From the NCBI GenBank assembly GCA_009776595.1, contig WRNN01000007.1:3158-8446 (forward strand): a stretch of 5,289 nucleotides of DNA. The letters run 5' to 3'. The notes beneath the pieces are model-generated. The model was given only the letters and a program-made list of their open reading frames with translations. It was not told the origin of the DNA and ran no database searches. Every line of letters begins with the position of its first letter. Positions within the stretch are counted from its first letter, which is position 1. Origin of the DNA: Clostridiales bacterium. Lineage in GTDB: Bacteria; Bacillota; Peptococcia; DRI-13; UBA5745. Below are positions 1-4,955 of the stretch, piece by piece. The position numbers were made by a program, and so were the translations under genes.

Positions 1-363
1 AAGGCGAATACCTATATCGCAAATATTGTGAAGTGCAGGCCGCCGGGAAACCGGGATCCGCTGCCCGAGGAAAGGGAAGCTTGCCTGCCGTATTTAAGGG
101 AACAAATACAGATAACTGCGCCGAAAATTATTCTGCTGCTGGGGGCGACAGCGATACAAGGCTTGATTGATCCGAAAGCAAAAATCGGAAGCAGCCGGGG
201 CAAATGGAGGGAATGGCAAGGCGTACAGGTTATGGCGACCTATCATCCGGCGGCATTGTTACGAAATCCGGGGCTTAAAACAGTCGTTTGGGAAGATATG
301 CAAATGGTTATCGATAAATATAGGGAATTGGTCGATCCGGGCCACTTCAGCGAGTATCATTAA
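1..363 (+). CDS. Uracil-DNA glycosylase, family 4 (5' end outside window)
   Basis: This is the last 120 residues of a family 4 (iron-sulfur) uracil-DNA glycosylase, which cuts uracil from DNA to start base-excision repair in the cytoplasm. The frame is open from the first base of the window, so the GTG at 28 is an internal valine codon and not the start. Visible family motifs, numbered from the first codon in the window, are NIVKCRPPGNRDP (8-20), a second cysteine at 28, a PKIILLLGATA core strand (41-51) and YHPAALLRNP (81-90), which corresponds to the active-site HPxxLLR motif. Cys12 and Cys28 are 16 residues apart, as expected for the two C-terminal ligands of the 4Fe-4S cluster; the other two would lie upstream of the window. 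It ends with TAA, 39 bases before the CvpA-like gene, and is probably cotranscribed with it. The family call is firm. The short tail after WEDMQMV looks normal. Confidence 0.93.
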   Translation, partial: KANTYIANIVKCRPPGNRDPLPEEREACLPYLREQIQITAPKIILLLGATAIQGLIDPKAKIGSSRGKWREWQGVQVMATYHPAALLRNPGLKTVVWEDMQMVIDKYRELVDPGHFSEYH

Positions 364-402
364 TACCATAGGGAAATAGGTTTCCGGGAAAGGAGCGGGA
401 AG

Positions 403-1125
403 ATGCCGTGGATTGACATAGGTATTGTGTTGCTGATCACTATCGCGGCGTATATCGGTTATTCGGTTGGCTTGTTTGGGGCGATCAAAGGGTTTATCAG
501 CAAAATATTGGGACTGGTAACCGCTTGGATTCTGACGCCTATTGCGCAGGCTTGGCTGGAAGTCAGACTTGGCGCGGAATCCTTTTTAAGCGAACTGGTC
601 AGAAACAGGTTTCCTGCGCCTTTGGAAGAAATAATACGAACGGCGGCGGAAACAGCACGAAATCTGCAGGAGTTTCGCGACAGTCTGGTCGCGCTTCTGC
701 CGCGGGAAGTGGCGGAATATCTGCAGCGCAGCTTAGACAGGACGCCAATGCATTCTGTGCCTTCTCCGGAATTCGTTGTGGAAACGCTTTCCGGGGAAAT
801 CGCCCGGGGCTTGATGTGGGCTTTCCTGTTTATCCTCATTTGGACGATCGTTTCTATCCTGATCAAGGGCTTTTTGGGATTAATCTTTTTCGGAAGAGAG
901 GGGAAGTCCTTCGTTGGCATACTGGACGGTTTCCTGGGGATGGCGACAATGACCTTCCTTGTGGTTGTCGCACTAATCATTCTGAGCGGACTTGTTTATC
1001 CTGTCGTACTCATGTCGGCGGCAGAAGGAAACTTGAGCGGACTCCAACCGCTTCTTCTGGACTCCAAGCTGCTTGGTTGGATGGCCGGAATATATCAAAT
1101 TTATATGATTCCCTTGATAAAATAA
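403..1125 (+). CDS. CvpA family integral membrane protein
   Basis: This 240-residue membrane protein resembles the CvpA (colicin V production) family, whose biochemical role is still poorly defined; members are linked to envelope homeostasis. The start is ATG 403, preceded by AGGAG at 391-395 with good spacing. The N-terminus (WIDIGIVLLITIAAYIGYSVGLFGAIKGF, positions 3-31) has the family pattern of an Asp near the start, a hydrophobic helix, and a G-x-x-x-G-L turn leading into a second helix at about 32-50. A hydrophilic, probably helical stretch follows (55-130), longer than in minimal CvpA proteins. Two more membrane segments lie near 136-163 and 181-203, with a glycine-rich ILDGFLGM before the last. 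Only 19 bases separate it from the next gene, so it sits in the same operon. The family call rests on topology and the N-terminal motif. The exact function is unknown. Confidence 0.72.
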   Translation: MPWIDIGIVLLITIAAYIGYSVGLFGAIKGFISKILGLVTAWILTPIAQAWLEVRLGAESFLSELVRNRFPAPLEEIIRTAAETARNLQEFRDSLVALLPREVAEYLQRSLDRTPMHSVPSPEFVVETLSGEIARGLMWAFLFILIWTIVSILIKGFLGLIFFGREGKSFVGILDGFLGMATMTFLVVVALIILSGLVYPVVLMSAAEGNLSGLQPLLLDSKLLGWMAGIYQIYMIPLIK

Positions 1126-1144
1126 GGAGGGTATAGCCTGGAAA

Positions 1145-1894
1145 ATGGACATGGAAGCAAACTGGCAGAGAATCAAAGCGCATCGCCTGCGACTGACAGA
1201 TCAGGAAGTACGGGGATTGGCGGAAGTCTTGTTTTATGAACAGGAAGCCTGGCTGGAAGAAAAGCTGCGGCAGCGCGAAGGCGAAGCGCTTGCTATGGAG
1301 ATACTGGGATTCCTTGGAAGCATCGGAAGTCTTCAGGCAGTAAGCATTCTGCTCAAACAACTGGACTCCGGTATAGAAGTATTGCAGGTTGCCGCTGTCG
1401 AGGCATTGAAACAGTGTCCCGCGATTGTTATATTGGAGCCCTTGTCTAAAATTATGCTTCAGCAAAATCGAAGTTCGATCAAAGCGGGAGAAGTATTGCT
1501 GAGTTTTGGAGAAAATGGCGCCGAAGAGCTTTGGAATCTTTGGTTTGATAAAAAAAGCGCGGCCGGGTTGAAAATCCAGGTTCTGCAACTGCTGGCGGAA
1601 ACGACGGACGCCCGCGCGGTACATCTTGCGTTTTTGGCTTTTCTCTCGGAAGAGGACGAGTTGATTCTTACGGCGATGAAAGCGGCGGAAAAAAGGAACG
1701 CCACCTGTCTTTGGGGGAATGTGGCGGGCTGCCTGTCCCATTCCGCCTGGAGGATACGGGGCAGGGCGGTACATCTTCTGGGCGAATGGAAAGAAAGCAG
1801 GGCGCTGGACATTCTTCGGGAGATGGGCATAGACCCGGATCCCTGGGTCGAAGAAGAGCGCCAAAAAGCGATAGGAATCCTGTCTCATGTTTAG
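1145..1894 (+). CDS. HEAT-repeat-like helical protein, function unknown
   Basis: This is a 249-residue soluble protein made almost entirely of paired amphipathic helices in the HEAT/armadillo style. Helical pairs can be seen near residues 47-72 (AMEILGFLGSIGSLQAVSILLKQL region), 78-101, 112-135, 142-165, 172-195 and 201-226, the last with the typical RGRAVHLLGEWKESRALDIL pattern. There is no signal peptide or membrane segment. Such solenoids generally bind other proteins, and nothing in it suggests catalysis. ATG 1145 is the first possible start in this frame after the CvpA stop. The strong TAAGGAGGG (1123-1131), which includes the CvpA stop codon, ends 13 bases upstream, a rather long gap, and ATG 1151 would be still farther. 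The 3' end overlaps the MscS gene by 8 bases, which suggests translational coupling. A long antisense frame over it looks like a shadow of its codon pattern. Confidence 0.75.
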   Translation: MDMEANWQRIKAHRLRLTDQEVRGLAEVLFYEQEAWLEEKLRQREGEALAMEILGFLGSIGSLQAVSILLKQLDSGIEVLQVAAVEALKQCPAIVILEPLSKIMLQQNRSSIKAGEVLLSFGENGAEELWNLWFDKKSAAGLKIQVLQLLAETTDARAVHLAFLAFLSEEDELILTAMKAAEKRNATCLWGNVAGCLSHSAWRIRGRAVHLLGEWKESRALDILREMGIDPDPWVEEERQKAIGILSHV

Positions 1895-2720
1895 CTGGAA
1901 CGAAATCCTGTCGCTGGAGCAGCTCGCAATTGTAAGCTATGTGCTAAAACCGGTTTTGATTATCCTCGCCATGATGATCCTGCGTCGCTTGTTGAACGTC
2001 TTGATTAACAGGCTGAAATGGCCGGGGAATGGCAAAGAGTCCGGTTCGCTACAGGAAAAGCGCAGAGATACCATCAAAGGCTTGCTGAAGAATCTATTCA
2101 AGTATGTGCTGGTCTTTATCACCGCGGTGATGGTTCTGGAGTGCTTTCGTATTCCTGTCATGGCGATCCTGTCTACGGCGGGTATCGTTGGCGTAGCGCT
2201 GGCATTCGGCGCACAGAGCCTGTGTAAGGATATCATCACCGGTTTCTTCATCCTGCTCGAGGATCAATACTATGTGGGGGAATACATCGAGGCGCAGGGG
2301 GTCGCCGGCTTTGTGGAACAATTCAACTTGCGCTGTACCTACCTACGGGATTTTGACGGGCGGCTCCATATCATGCCTAACGGGAATATGGGGCTGGTTA
2401 CGAATCATAATCGGGGGAACCGCAGGGTGATGGTGGAAATCGGCATACCGTATGAGGGGGACATAGGGAAGGCCCTTCTCATCCTGCAGAAGTCCTGTGA
2501 CGCAATTAATGAAGAATTCAGGGACGATATCCGCGAAGCGATCAATGCCATTGGCGTCGTCGATTTGACGGCTTCCGGTATAAGCCTGCGTATGCTGGGG
2601 CAATCGGAAACCATGACCCAATGGAAAATCGAGAGAGCTTTACGTCAAAAGGCATTGGAAGACCTGATGGCGGCCGGATACGAGATCCCCTATCCGCAAA
2701 CAAAGGTAAGCATGATATGA
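1887..2720 (+). CDS. MscS-family small-conductance mechanosensitive channel
   Basis: This 277-residue protein is an MscS-type channel, which opens under membrane tension to release solutes during hypo-osmotic shock and acts as a heptamer in the cytoplasmic membrane. Segments in order are TM1 at about 14-38, TM2 at about 68-88 and the pore-lining TM3 at about 92-124, which holds the glycine/alanine-rich stretch STAGIVGVALAFGAQSL (96-112) and the family signature KDIITGFFILLEDQYYVGEY (114-133). The beta domain carries IMPNGNM (162-168), and the C-terminal alpha/beta domain ends with GYEIPYPQ (264-271), both classic for the family. The length is normal for the small subfamily. ATG 1887 lies inside the end of the HEAT-like gene, with AGGA at 1873-1876 as a modest ribosome binding site. 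The stop TGA overlaps the ATG of the DUF951 gene (ATGA), as expected for coupled translation. The family call is secure. Which paralogue it is cannot be told from the sequence alone. Confidence 0.95.
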   Translation: MFSWNEILSLEQLAIVSYVLKPVLIILAMMILRRLLNVLINRLKWPGNGKESGSLQEKRRDTIKGLLKNLFKYVLVFITAVMVLECFRIPVMAILSTAGIVGVALAFGAQSLCKDIITGFFILLEDQYYVGEYIEAQGVAGFVEQFNLRCTYLRDFDGRLHIMPNGNMGLVTNHNRGNRRVMVEIGIPYEGDIGKALLILQKSCDAINEEFRDDIREAINAIGVVDLTASGISLRMLGQSETMTQWKIERALRQKALEDLMAAGYEIPYPQTKVSMI

Positions 2721-2902
2721 GCGAATACGAAGAAGGAAGCGTATTGACGCTGAAAAAAAAACATCCTTGCGGAAGCAGGGAATGGAAAGTCATGCGCGCA
2801 GGCTGGGAGTACCGGCTGCAATGCACAGGCTGCAGCCATATCATGCTGATGCGGCGGGAGCAGCTGCTGAAGCTGGTGCGGAAAGTGGAGTCTGGCGGCT
2901 GA
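2717..2902 (+). CDS. DUF951 family small cysteine-rich protein
   Basis: This 61-residue protein belongs to the DUF951 (YyzM-like) family of uncharacterised small cytoplasmic proteins found in Bacillota. Family features are an acidic N-terminus followed by KKKHPCG (13-19), the REWKVMRAGWEYRLQC stretch (21-36) with its spaced Trp and Arg, and CTGC (36-39), followed by a basic C-terminal helix. Cys18, Cys36 and Cys39 could bind a metal; this is inference. The frame is open farther upstream, with an ATG at 2621, but the start at 2717 is preferred. It gives the family's usual length and beginning, and it forms an ATGA overlap with the MscS stop. An MscS gene followed by DUF951 is a recurring pair near rpsF in Bacillota (from memory), which supports the call. 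No separate ribosome binding site is obvious, so translation is probably coupled to the channel gene. Confidence 0.9.
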   Translation: MSEYEEGSVLTLKKKHPCGSREWKVMRAGWEYRLQCTGCSHIMLMRREQLLKLVRKVESGG

Positions 2903-2904
2903 AC

Positions 2905-2951
2905 GCGGGTTCTTAGGAACCTGCCGGATCCGCCGGATCCTTCAGGTTCTT
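2905..2951. terminator. Competing hairpins at convergent gene ends (possible terminator)
   Basis: Two mutually exclusive hairpins lie between the stops of the DUF951 gene and the YczE-like gene. Hairpin A pairs GCGGGTTC (2905-2912) with GAACCTGC (2917-2924) across a 4-base loop. Hairpin B pairs GAACCTG (2917-2923) with CAGGTTC (2943-2949), then a 2x2 mismatch, then GGATCC (2926-2931) with GGATCC (2935-2940) around a GCC loop. Neither has a clear T-run after it on either strand, so intrinsic termination is uncertain. The position suits stopping convergent transcripts. Confidence 0.4.
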
Positions 2952-3584
2952 CAGATCCTCCAGATCGAAGAAGGGCAGTGCTTTCTGATAAAACCCGATC
3001 GCCGGGCCTGTCAGCAGCACGCAGATTACAGTGCCGATCCCTACAGCCGCGAAGGCGTTGCCCAGAAAGAAGAAGGTAAAGACGGCGGAAAAGGTGACAA
3101 GGGATGTGTCGAACAAAAGCTTCGACTTTGAGGTAGTCCAGCCTGCGATTTCCGCGATTAAGCGTACCAGGCTGTCAGGGGGCGGAAGTACCAAACCGGA
3201 ACCGATGATGATCCGGATACCCAGGGAAAAGATAAGCGCGCTGACGGACATCAGGGGAACCCCGATAAGAAAATGAGGGGAGGAGAAGCGAAGCACAGCG
3301 GAAAACCAGTCAATGAGAAAACCAAAAATATAGACAAGCGGAATCTGTAGAACCGCTAAAACGCTGAGGCGCCGGGTGATCGCAATTTGCGTAAGAAAGC
3401 AGAGCGCGTGAAAACAGGAGCTGCACATGCCGAAGCTGAGAGGCGACAGAAGGGATACGGCATAGGAGATGGTGCTGACCGGCGCGACGCCGAGGTTTGC
3501 CTTAGACGTCAGGGCGATGCCAAAGGTCATTACGAGCAAGCCGAGAGTATAAAACAGGATTCTTTTCAGCATAGGTGTCTTCAC
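2913..3584 (-). CDS. YczE-like (YczE/YyaS/YitT-type) membrane protein
   Basis: This is a 223-residue polytopic membrane protein, read on the minus strand. The N-terminal pattern LGLLVMTFGIALTSKANLGVAPVSTISYAVS (14-44) is typical of the YczE/YyaS group: a first helix, then a conserved K-A-N/D-L-G-x-x-P turn. About six hydrophobic segments can be seen (about 8-28, 52-70, 77-98, 106-132, 157-175 and 178-199), with PPPDSLVRLIAE (134-145) as a polar signature between two of them. No transport substrate is known for the family. GTG 3584 is preferred as start because AGGAG (3595-3599 on the minus strand) lies 9 bases from it but only 3 bases from the TTG at 3590, which would add two residues. The last 15 residues (LEDLKNLKDPADPAGS) are hydrophilic and repetitive and overlap the junction hairpins. 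The gene has its own promoter at 3621-3649. Confidence 0.8.
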   Translation of the reverse strand: MKTPMLKRILFYTLGLLVMTFGIALTSKANLGVAPVSTISYAVSLLSPLSFGMCSSCFHALCFLTQIAITRRLSVLAVLQIPLVYIFGFLIDWFSAVLRFSSPHFLIGVPLMSVSALIFSLGIRIIIGSGLVLPPPDSLVRLIAEIAGWTTSKSKLLFDTSLVTFSAVFTFFFLGNAFAAVGIGTVICVLLTGPAIGFYQKALPFFDLEDLKNLKDPADPAGS

Positions 3585-3620
3585 AGTCAAACGCTCCTGT
3601 CTGCTTTAAAATACCAAACC

Positions 3621-3649
3621 ATCATAACATACGGCGGCGGCGCATTCAA
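3621..3649 (-). promoter_or_regulatory. Sigma-A-type promoter for the YczE-like gene
   Basis: Read on the minus strand, TTGAAT (3649-3644) and TATGAT (3626-3621) are separated by exactly 17 bases, and TG one base before the -10 box gives it an extended -10 element. The start site would fall near 3614, leaving a leader of about 30 bases that contains the AGGAG ribosome binding site. This is the best promoter match in the window. Confidence 0.65.
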
Positions 3650-3738
3650 GAGCCTGTGTTTGCCAATGAGTAACAAACAAAAACCCGCAAGGTCACACCG
3701 GAAATTGCCGAATGGGATGTGCGACTTTAAATTGGCTC

Positions 3739-3767
3739 TTGCGCGTCAACGGCTTTTGTGTTAGTAT
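3739..3767 (+). promoter_or_regulatory. Extended -10 promoter for rpsF-ssb-rpsR
   Basis: TTGCGC (3739-3744) and TAGTAT (3762-3767) are 17 bases apart, and TG at 3759-3760 gives an extended -10 element (TGTTAGTAT). The -35 box is weak (only TTG matches), but the extended -10 compensates. Transcription would begin near 3774, just before the leader RNA structure, which supports the placement. Confidence 0.55.
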
Positions 3768-3782
3768 ATCGAAGTTATATCC

Positions 3783-3855
3783 CTGCTCCGTCAAAGTGCT
3801 TGTCACCTGCAAGCGCTTATTGCGGCGGAGCCGTACAGTCCAAAGGGAGGAGGTG
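3783..3855 (+). ncRNA. S6:S18 ribosomal protein leader (autoregulatory RNA ahead of rpsF)
   Basis: The untranslated leader folds into the shape expected of the S6:S18-binding motif known upstream of rpsF operons. CTG (3783-3785) pairs with CAG (3836-3838), then CTCCG (3786-3790) with CGGAG (3826-3830), leaving CCGTA (3831-3835) bulged on the 3' side. A bulged CCG is the hallmark of this motif, since it mimics the S18 site in 16S rRNA. After an internal loop, AAGTGCTTG (3794-3802) pairs with CAAGCGCTT (3810-3818) around the loop TCACCTG. CACCT in that loop (3804-3808) can pair with AGGTG (3851-3855), the end of the rpsF ribosome binding site AGGAGGTG (3848-3855). Bound S6:S18 complex would then be expected to block rpsF translation. 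The pairings are seen directly. The protein binding is known for the motif class and inferred here. Confidence 0.8.
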
Positions 3856-3860
3856 GTTCA

Positions 3861-4151
3861 ATGCGAAACTATGAATGCATGTTTATCCTGAAACCGGATG
3901 TGGAAGAAGAGGCGGTACAGCAAGCCATCGACCGATATTCATCCATTGTCACCGACGGTGAGGGAGAGATGGTTTCCGTTGACAAATGGGGCAAGCGGCG
4001 CCTGGCTTATGAGATCAAGGATCTCTTAGAAGGTAACTATGTGCTGATGAACTTTAAAAGCGAACCGGCTGTAGTCAAAGAGCTTGACCGTGTCATGAAA
4101 ATATCAGACGATATGCTGAGATTCATGATCATCAATCAGGACAGTAAATAA
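3861..4151 (+). CDS. rpsF: Small ribosomal subunit protein S6
   Basis: This is 30S ribosomal protein S6 (96 residues, the family's usual bacterial length without the long acidic tail of some proteobacteria). It binds the central domain of 16S rRNA as a heterodimer with S18. Diagnostic stretches are the N-terminal MRNYECMFILKPDV strand (1-14), the VDKWGKRRLAYEIKD motif (40-54) and the YVLMNF strand (60-65), ending with the helix and strand region LDRVMKISDDMLRFMII (75-91). ATG 3861 follows AGGAGGTG (3848-3855), a perfect Shine-Dalgarno match with a 5-base gap. It is the first gene of rpsF-ssb-rpsR and is preceded by its own promoter and the S6:S18 leader, so it is probably autoregulated at translation. 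Nothing in the coding sequence is unusual. Confidence 0.98.
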   Translation: MRNYECMFILKPDVEEEAVQQAIDRYSSIVTDGEGEMVSVDKWGKRRLAYEIKDLLEGNYVLMNFKSEPAVVKELDRVMKISDDMLRFMIINQDSK

Positions 4152-4199
4152 GAAATTGGCAAGCGTCCGTTAGACGCAGACAGACAGGGTGGTGTTCGC

Positions 4200-4605
4200 A
4201 TGTTAAACCGGGTAATCTTAATTGGACGGCTGACGAAGGATCCGGAATTAAAGTATACGCCAAATGGCTTGGCGGTAGCTTCCTTTACGCTGGCAGTGGA
4301 CCGGTTTCGGACCAATGCCCAAGGGGAAAGGGAAACGGACTTTATACCGATTGTGGTATGGCAGAAGCAGGCGGAGAATTGTGCCAACTACTTGGGTAAA
4401 GGGAGCCTGGCTGCGGTAGACGGCAGAATGCAGGTTCGCAACTATGACGGAAAAGACGGTATACGCCGTTGGGTAACGGAAGTTGTCGCGGAAAACGTAC
4501 GTTTTCTGGATCGAAGAGGCGAGCAGACCGGTCGACAACAGCTTGCCGGGCAGCGAAGTTTTTGGCGGCGATATCGGCTTTACAGAGGATGATATCCCCT
4601 TTTAA
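4200..4605 (+). CDS. ssb: Single-stranded DNA-binding protein, frame disrupted near the C-terminus
   Basis: This gene encodes SSB, which coats single-stranded DNA during replication and repair and recruits partners through its acidic C-terminal tip. The OB fold is complete and typical: [20 protein letters not shown] (1-20), ASFTLAVDR (27-35), [23 protein letters not shown] (43-65), [16 protein letters not shown] (67-82), and [18 protein letters not shown] (91-108). From ATG 4200 the frame then runs into [12 protein letters not shown] and stops at TGA 4590-4592 (130 residues) without the tip. The expected end, GFTEDDIPF with TAA at 4603-4605, lies one base over. Dropping one base, for example from the T5 run at 4559-4563, gives a normal 134-residue SSB ending in EDDIPF. 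The ribosome binding site (AGGGTGG, from 4186) is modest. Because ssb is normally essential, a sequence error is as likely as a real mutation. Confidence 0.93.
4564..4605 (+). other. Out-of-frame SSB C-terminal tip
   Basis: Read from 4564, one base shifted from the ssb start frame, these codons give [13 protein letters not shown] and a TAA stop. This is the conserved acidic tip through which SSB contacts its partner proteins. This frame is open only from 4477, after a TAA at 4474-4476, so the shift must fall between 4477 and 4589. The intact FLDRRGE stretch in the start frame narrows it to about 4522-4589. Confidence 0.85.
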
Positions 4606-4628
4606 TCTTGCGTAGAGGAGGGAAATAA

Positions 4629-4859
4629 GTGAAACGTGACCGACAAAGGCGTCCCCGCAAAAGAGTTTGCACCTTTTGTGTAGATAAAGTAGAAAGTATT
4701 GATTATAAGGAAACCGGTCGTTTAAAGAAGTTTGTTTCCGAACGGGGCAAGATCTATCCCCGCCGGATTTCCGGAAACTGCGCGAAGCATCAGCGTCAGT
4801 TGACCATAGCGATTAAACGGGCAAGAAATGTCGCGCTGCTTCCTTTTAGCGCCGATTAA
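4629..4859 (+). CDS. rpsR: Small ribosomal subunit protein S18, zinc-binding form
   Basis: This is 30S ribosomal protein S18 (76 residues), the partner of S6 in the platform of the small subunit. The basic N-terminus leads to CTFC (14-17), then [20 protein letters not shown] (24-43), [15 protein letters not shown] (44-58) and [13 protein letters not shown] (61-73), all diagnostic. Cys14, Cys17, Cys51 and His54 form a complete CxxC...CxxH set, so this is the 'C+' zinc-binding version; many bacilli carry a version lacking these ligands. The start is GTG 4629, with GAGGAGGG (4615-4622) six bases upstream, an excellent ribosome binding site. It lies 23 bases after the out-of-frame ssb stop at 4605. 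A strong terminator at 4923-4955 ends the operon. Confidence 0.98.
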   Translation: MKRDRQRRPRKRVCTFCVDKVESIDYKETGRLKKFVSERGKIYPRRISGNCAKHQRQLTIAIKRARNVALLPFSAD

Positions 4860-4876
4860 TATTTAAGCGCCTAAAG

Positions 4877-4911
4877 CGGGCGGCAGCCCATACAAAGTAT
4901 GGTTTCGCCCG
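4877..4911 (+). other. Two-tier hairpin in the 3' untranslated region of rpsR
   Basis: CGGGCG (4877-4882) pairs with CGCCCG (4906-4911), and inside it CCATAC (4888-4893) pairs with GTATGG (4897-4902) around an AAA loop. An asymmetric internal loop (GCAGC opposite TTT) lies between them. There is no T-run after it, so it is not itself a terminator. It lies 17 bases after the rpsR stop and may protect the 3' end or form part of a small structured RNA. Confidence 0.5.
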
Positions 4912-4922
4912 GAATGCACAAT

Positions 4923-4955
4923 AAAAAAGGAATGGTCGCAGGCCATTCCTTTTTT
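4923..4955 (+). terminator. Intrinsic terminator of rpsF-ssb-rpsR
   Basis: AAAAAAGGAATGG (4923-4935) pairs perfectly with CCATTCCTTTTTT (4943-4955) around a 7-base loop, with the T6 run at the end of the stem. It is a strong rho-independent terminator 63 bases after the rpsR stop. The A-run on the 5' side also gives a T-run on the minus strand, so it could act in both directions. Confidence 0.92.

Noticed and set aside
459..980. 173-codon minus-strand open frame opposite the CvpA-like gene
   Set aside because: The product has no recognisable domain, and the plus-strand frame has a proper ribosome binding site and membrane topology.
1010..1888. 292-codon minus-strand open frame over the HEAT-like gene
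   Set aside because: Its product is rich in Phe, Gln and Arg with no family resemblance, and it lies wholly opposite well-supported coding sequence; a codon-pattern shadow.
2621..2716. Upstream ATG extension of the DUF951 gene
   Set aside because: It would overlap the MscS gene by 100 bases and add residues the family does not have; the ATGA overlap at 2717 gives the normal length.
3387..3764. 125-codon plus-strand open frame running into the rpsF promoter region
   Set aside because: It is antisense to the 5' half of the YczE-like gene and crosses both divergent promoters; its product looks like random basic sequence.
4163..4177. GCGTC/GACGC hairpin between rpsF and ssb
   Set aside because: Only 5 base pairs with a 5-base loop and no T-run; too weak to call a terminator or attenuator.
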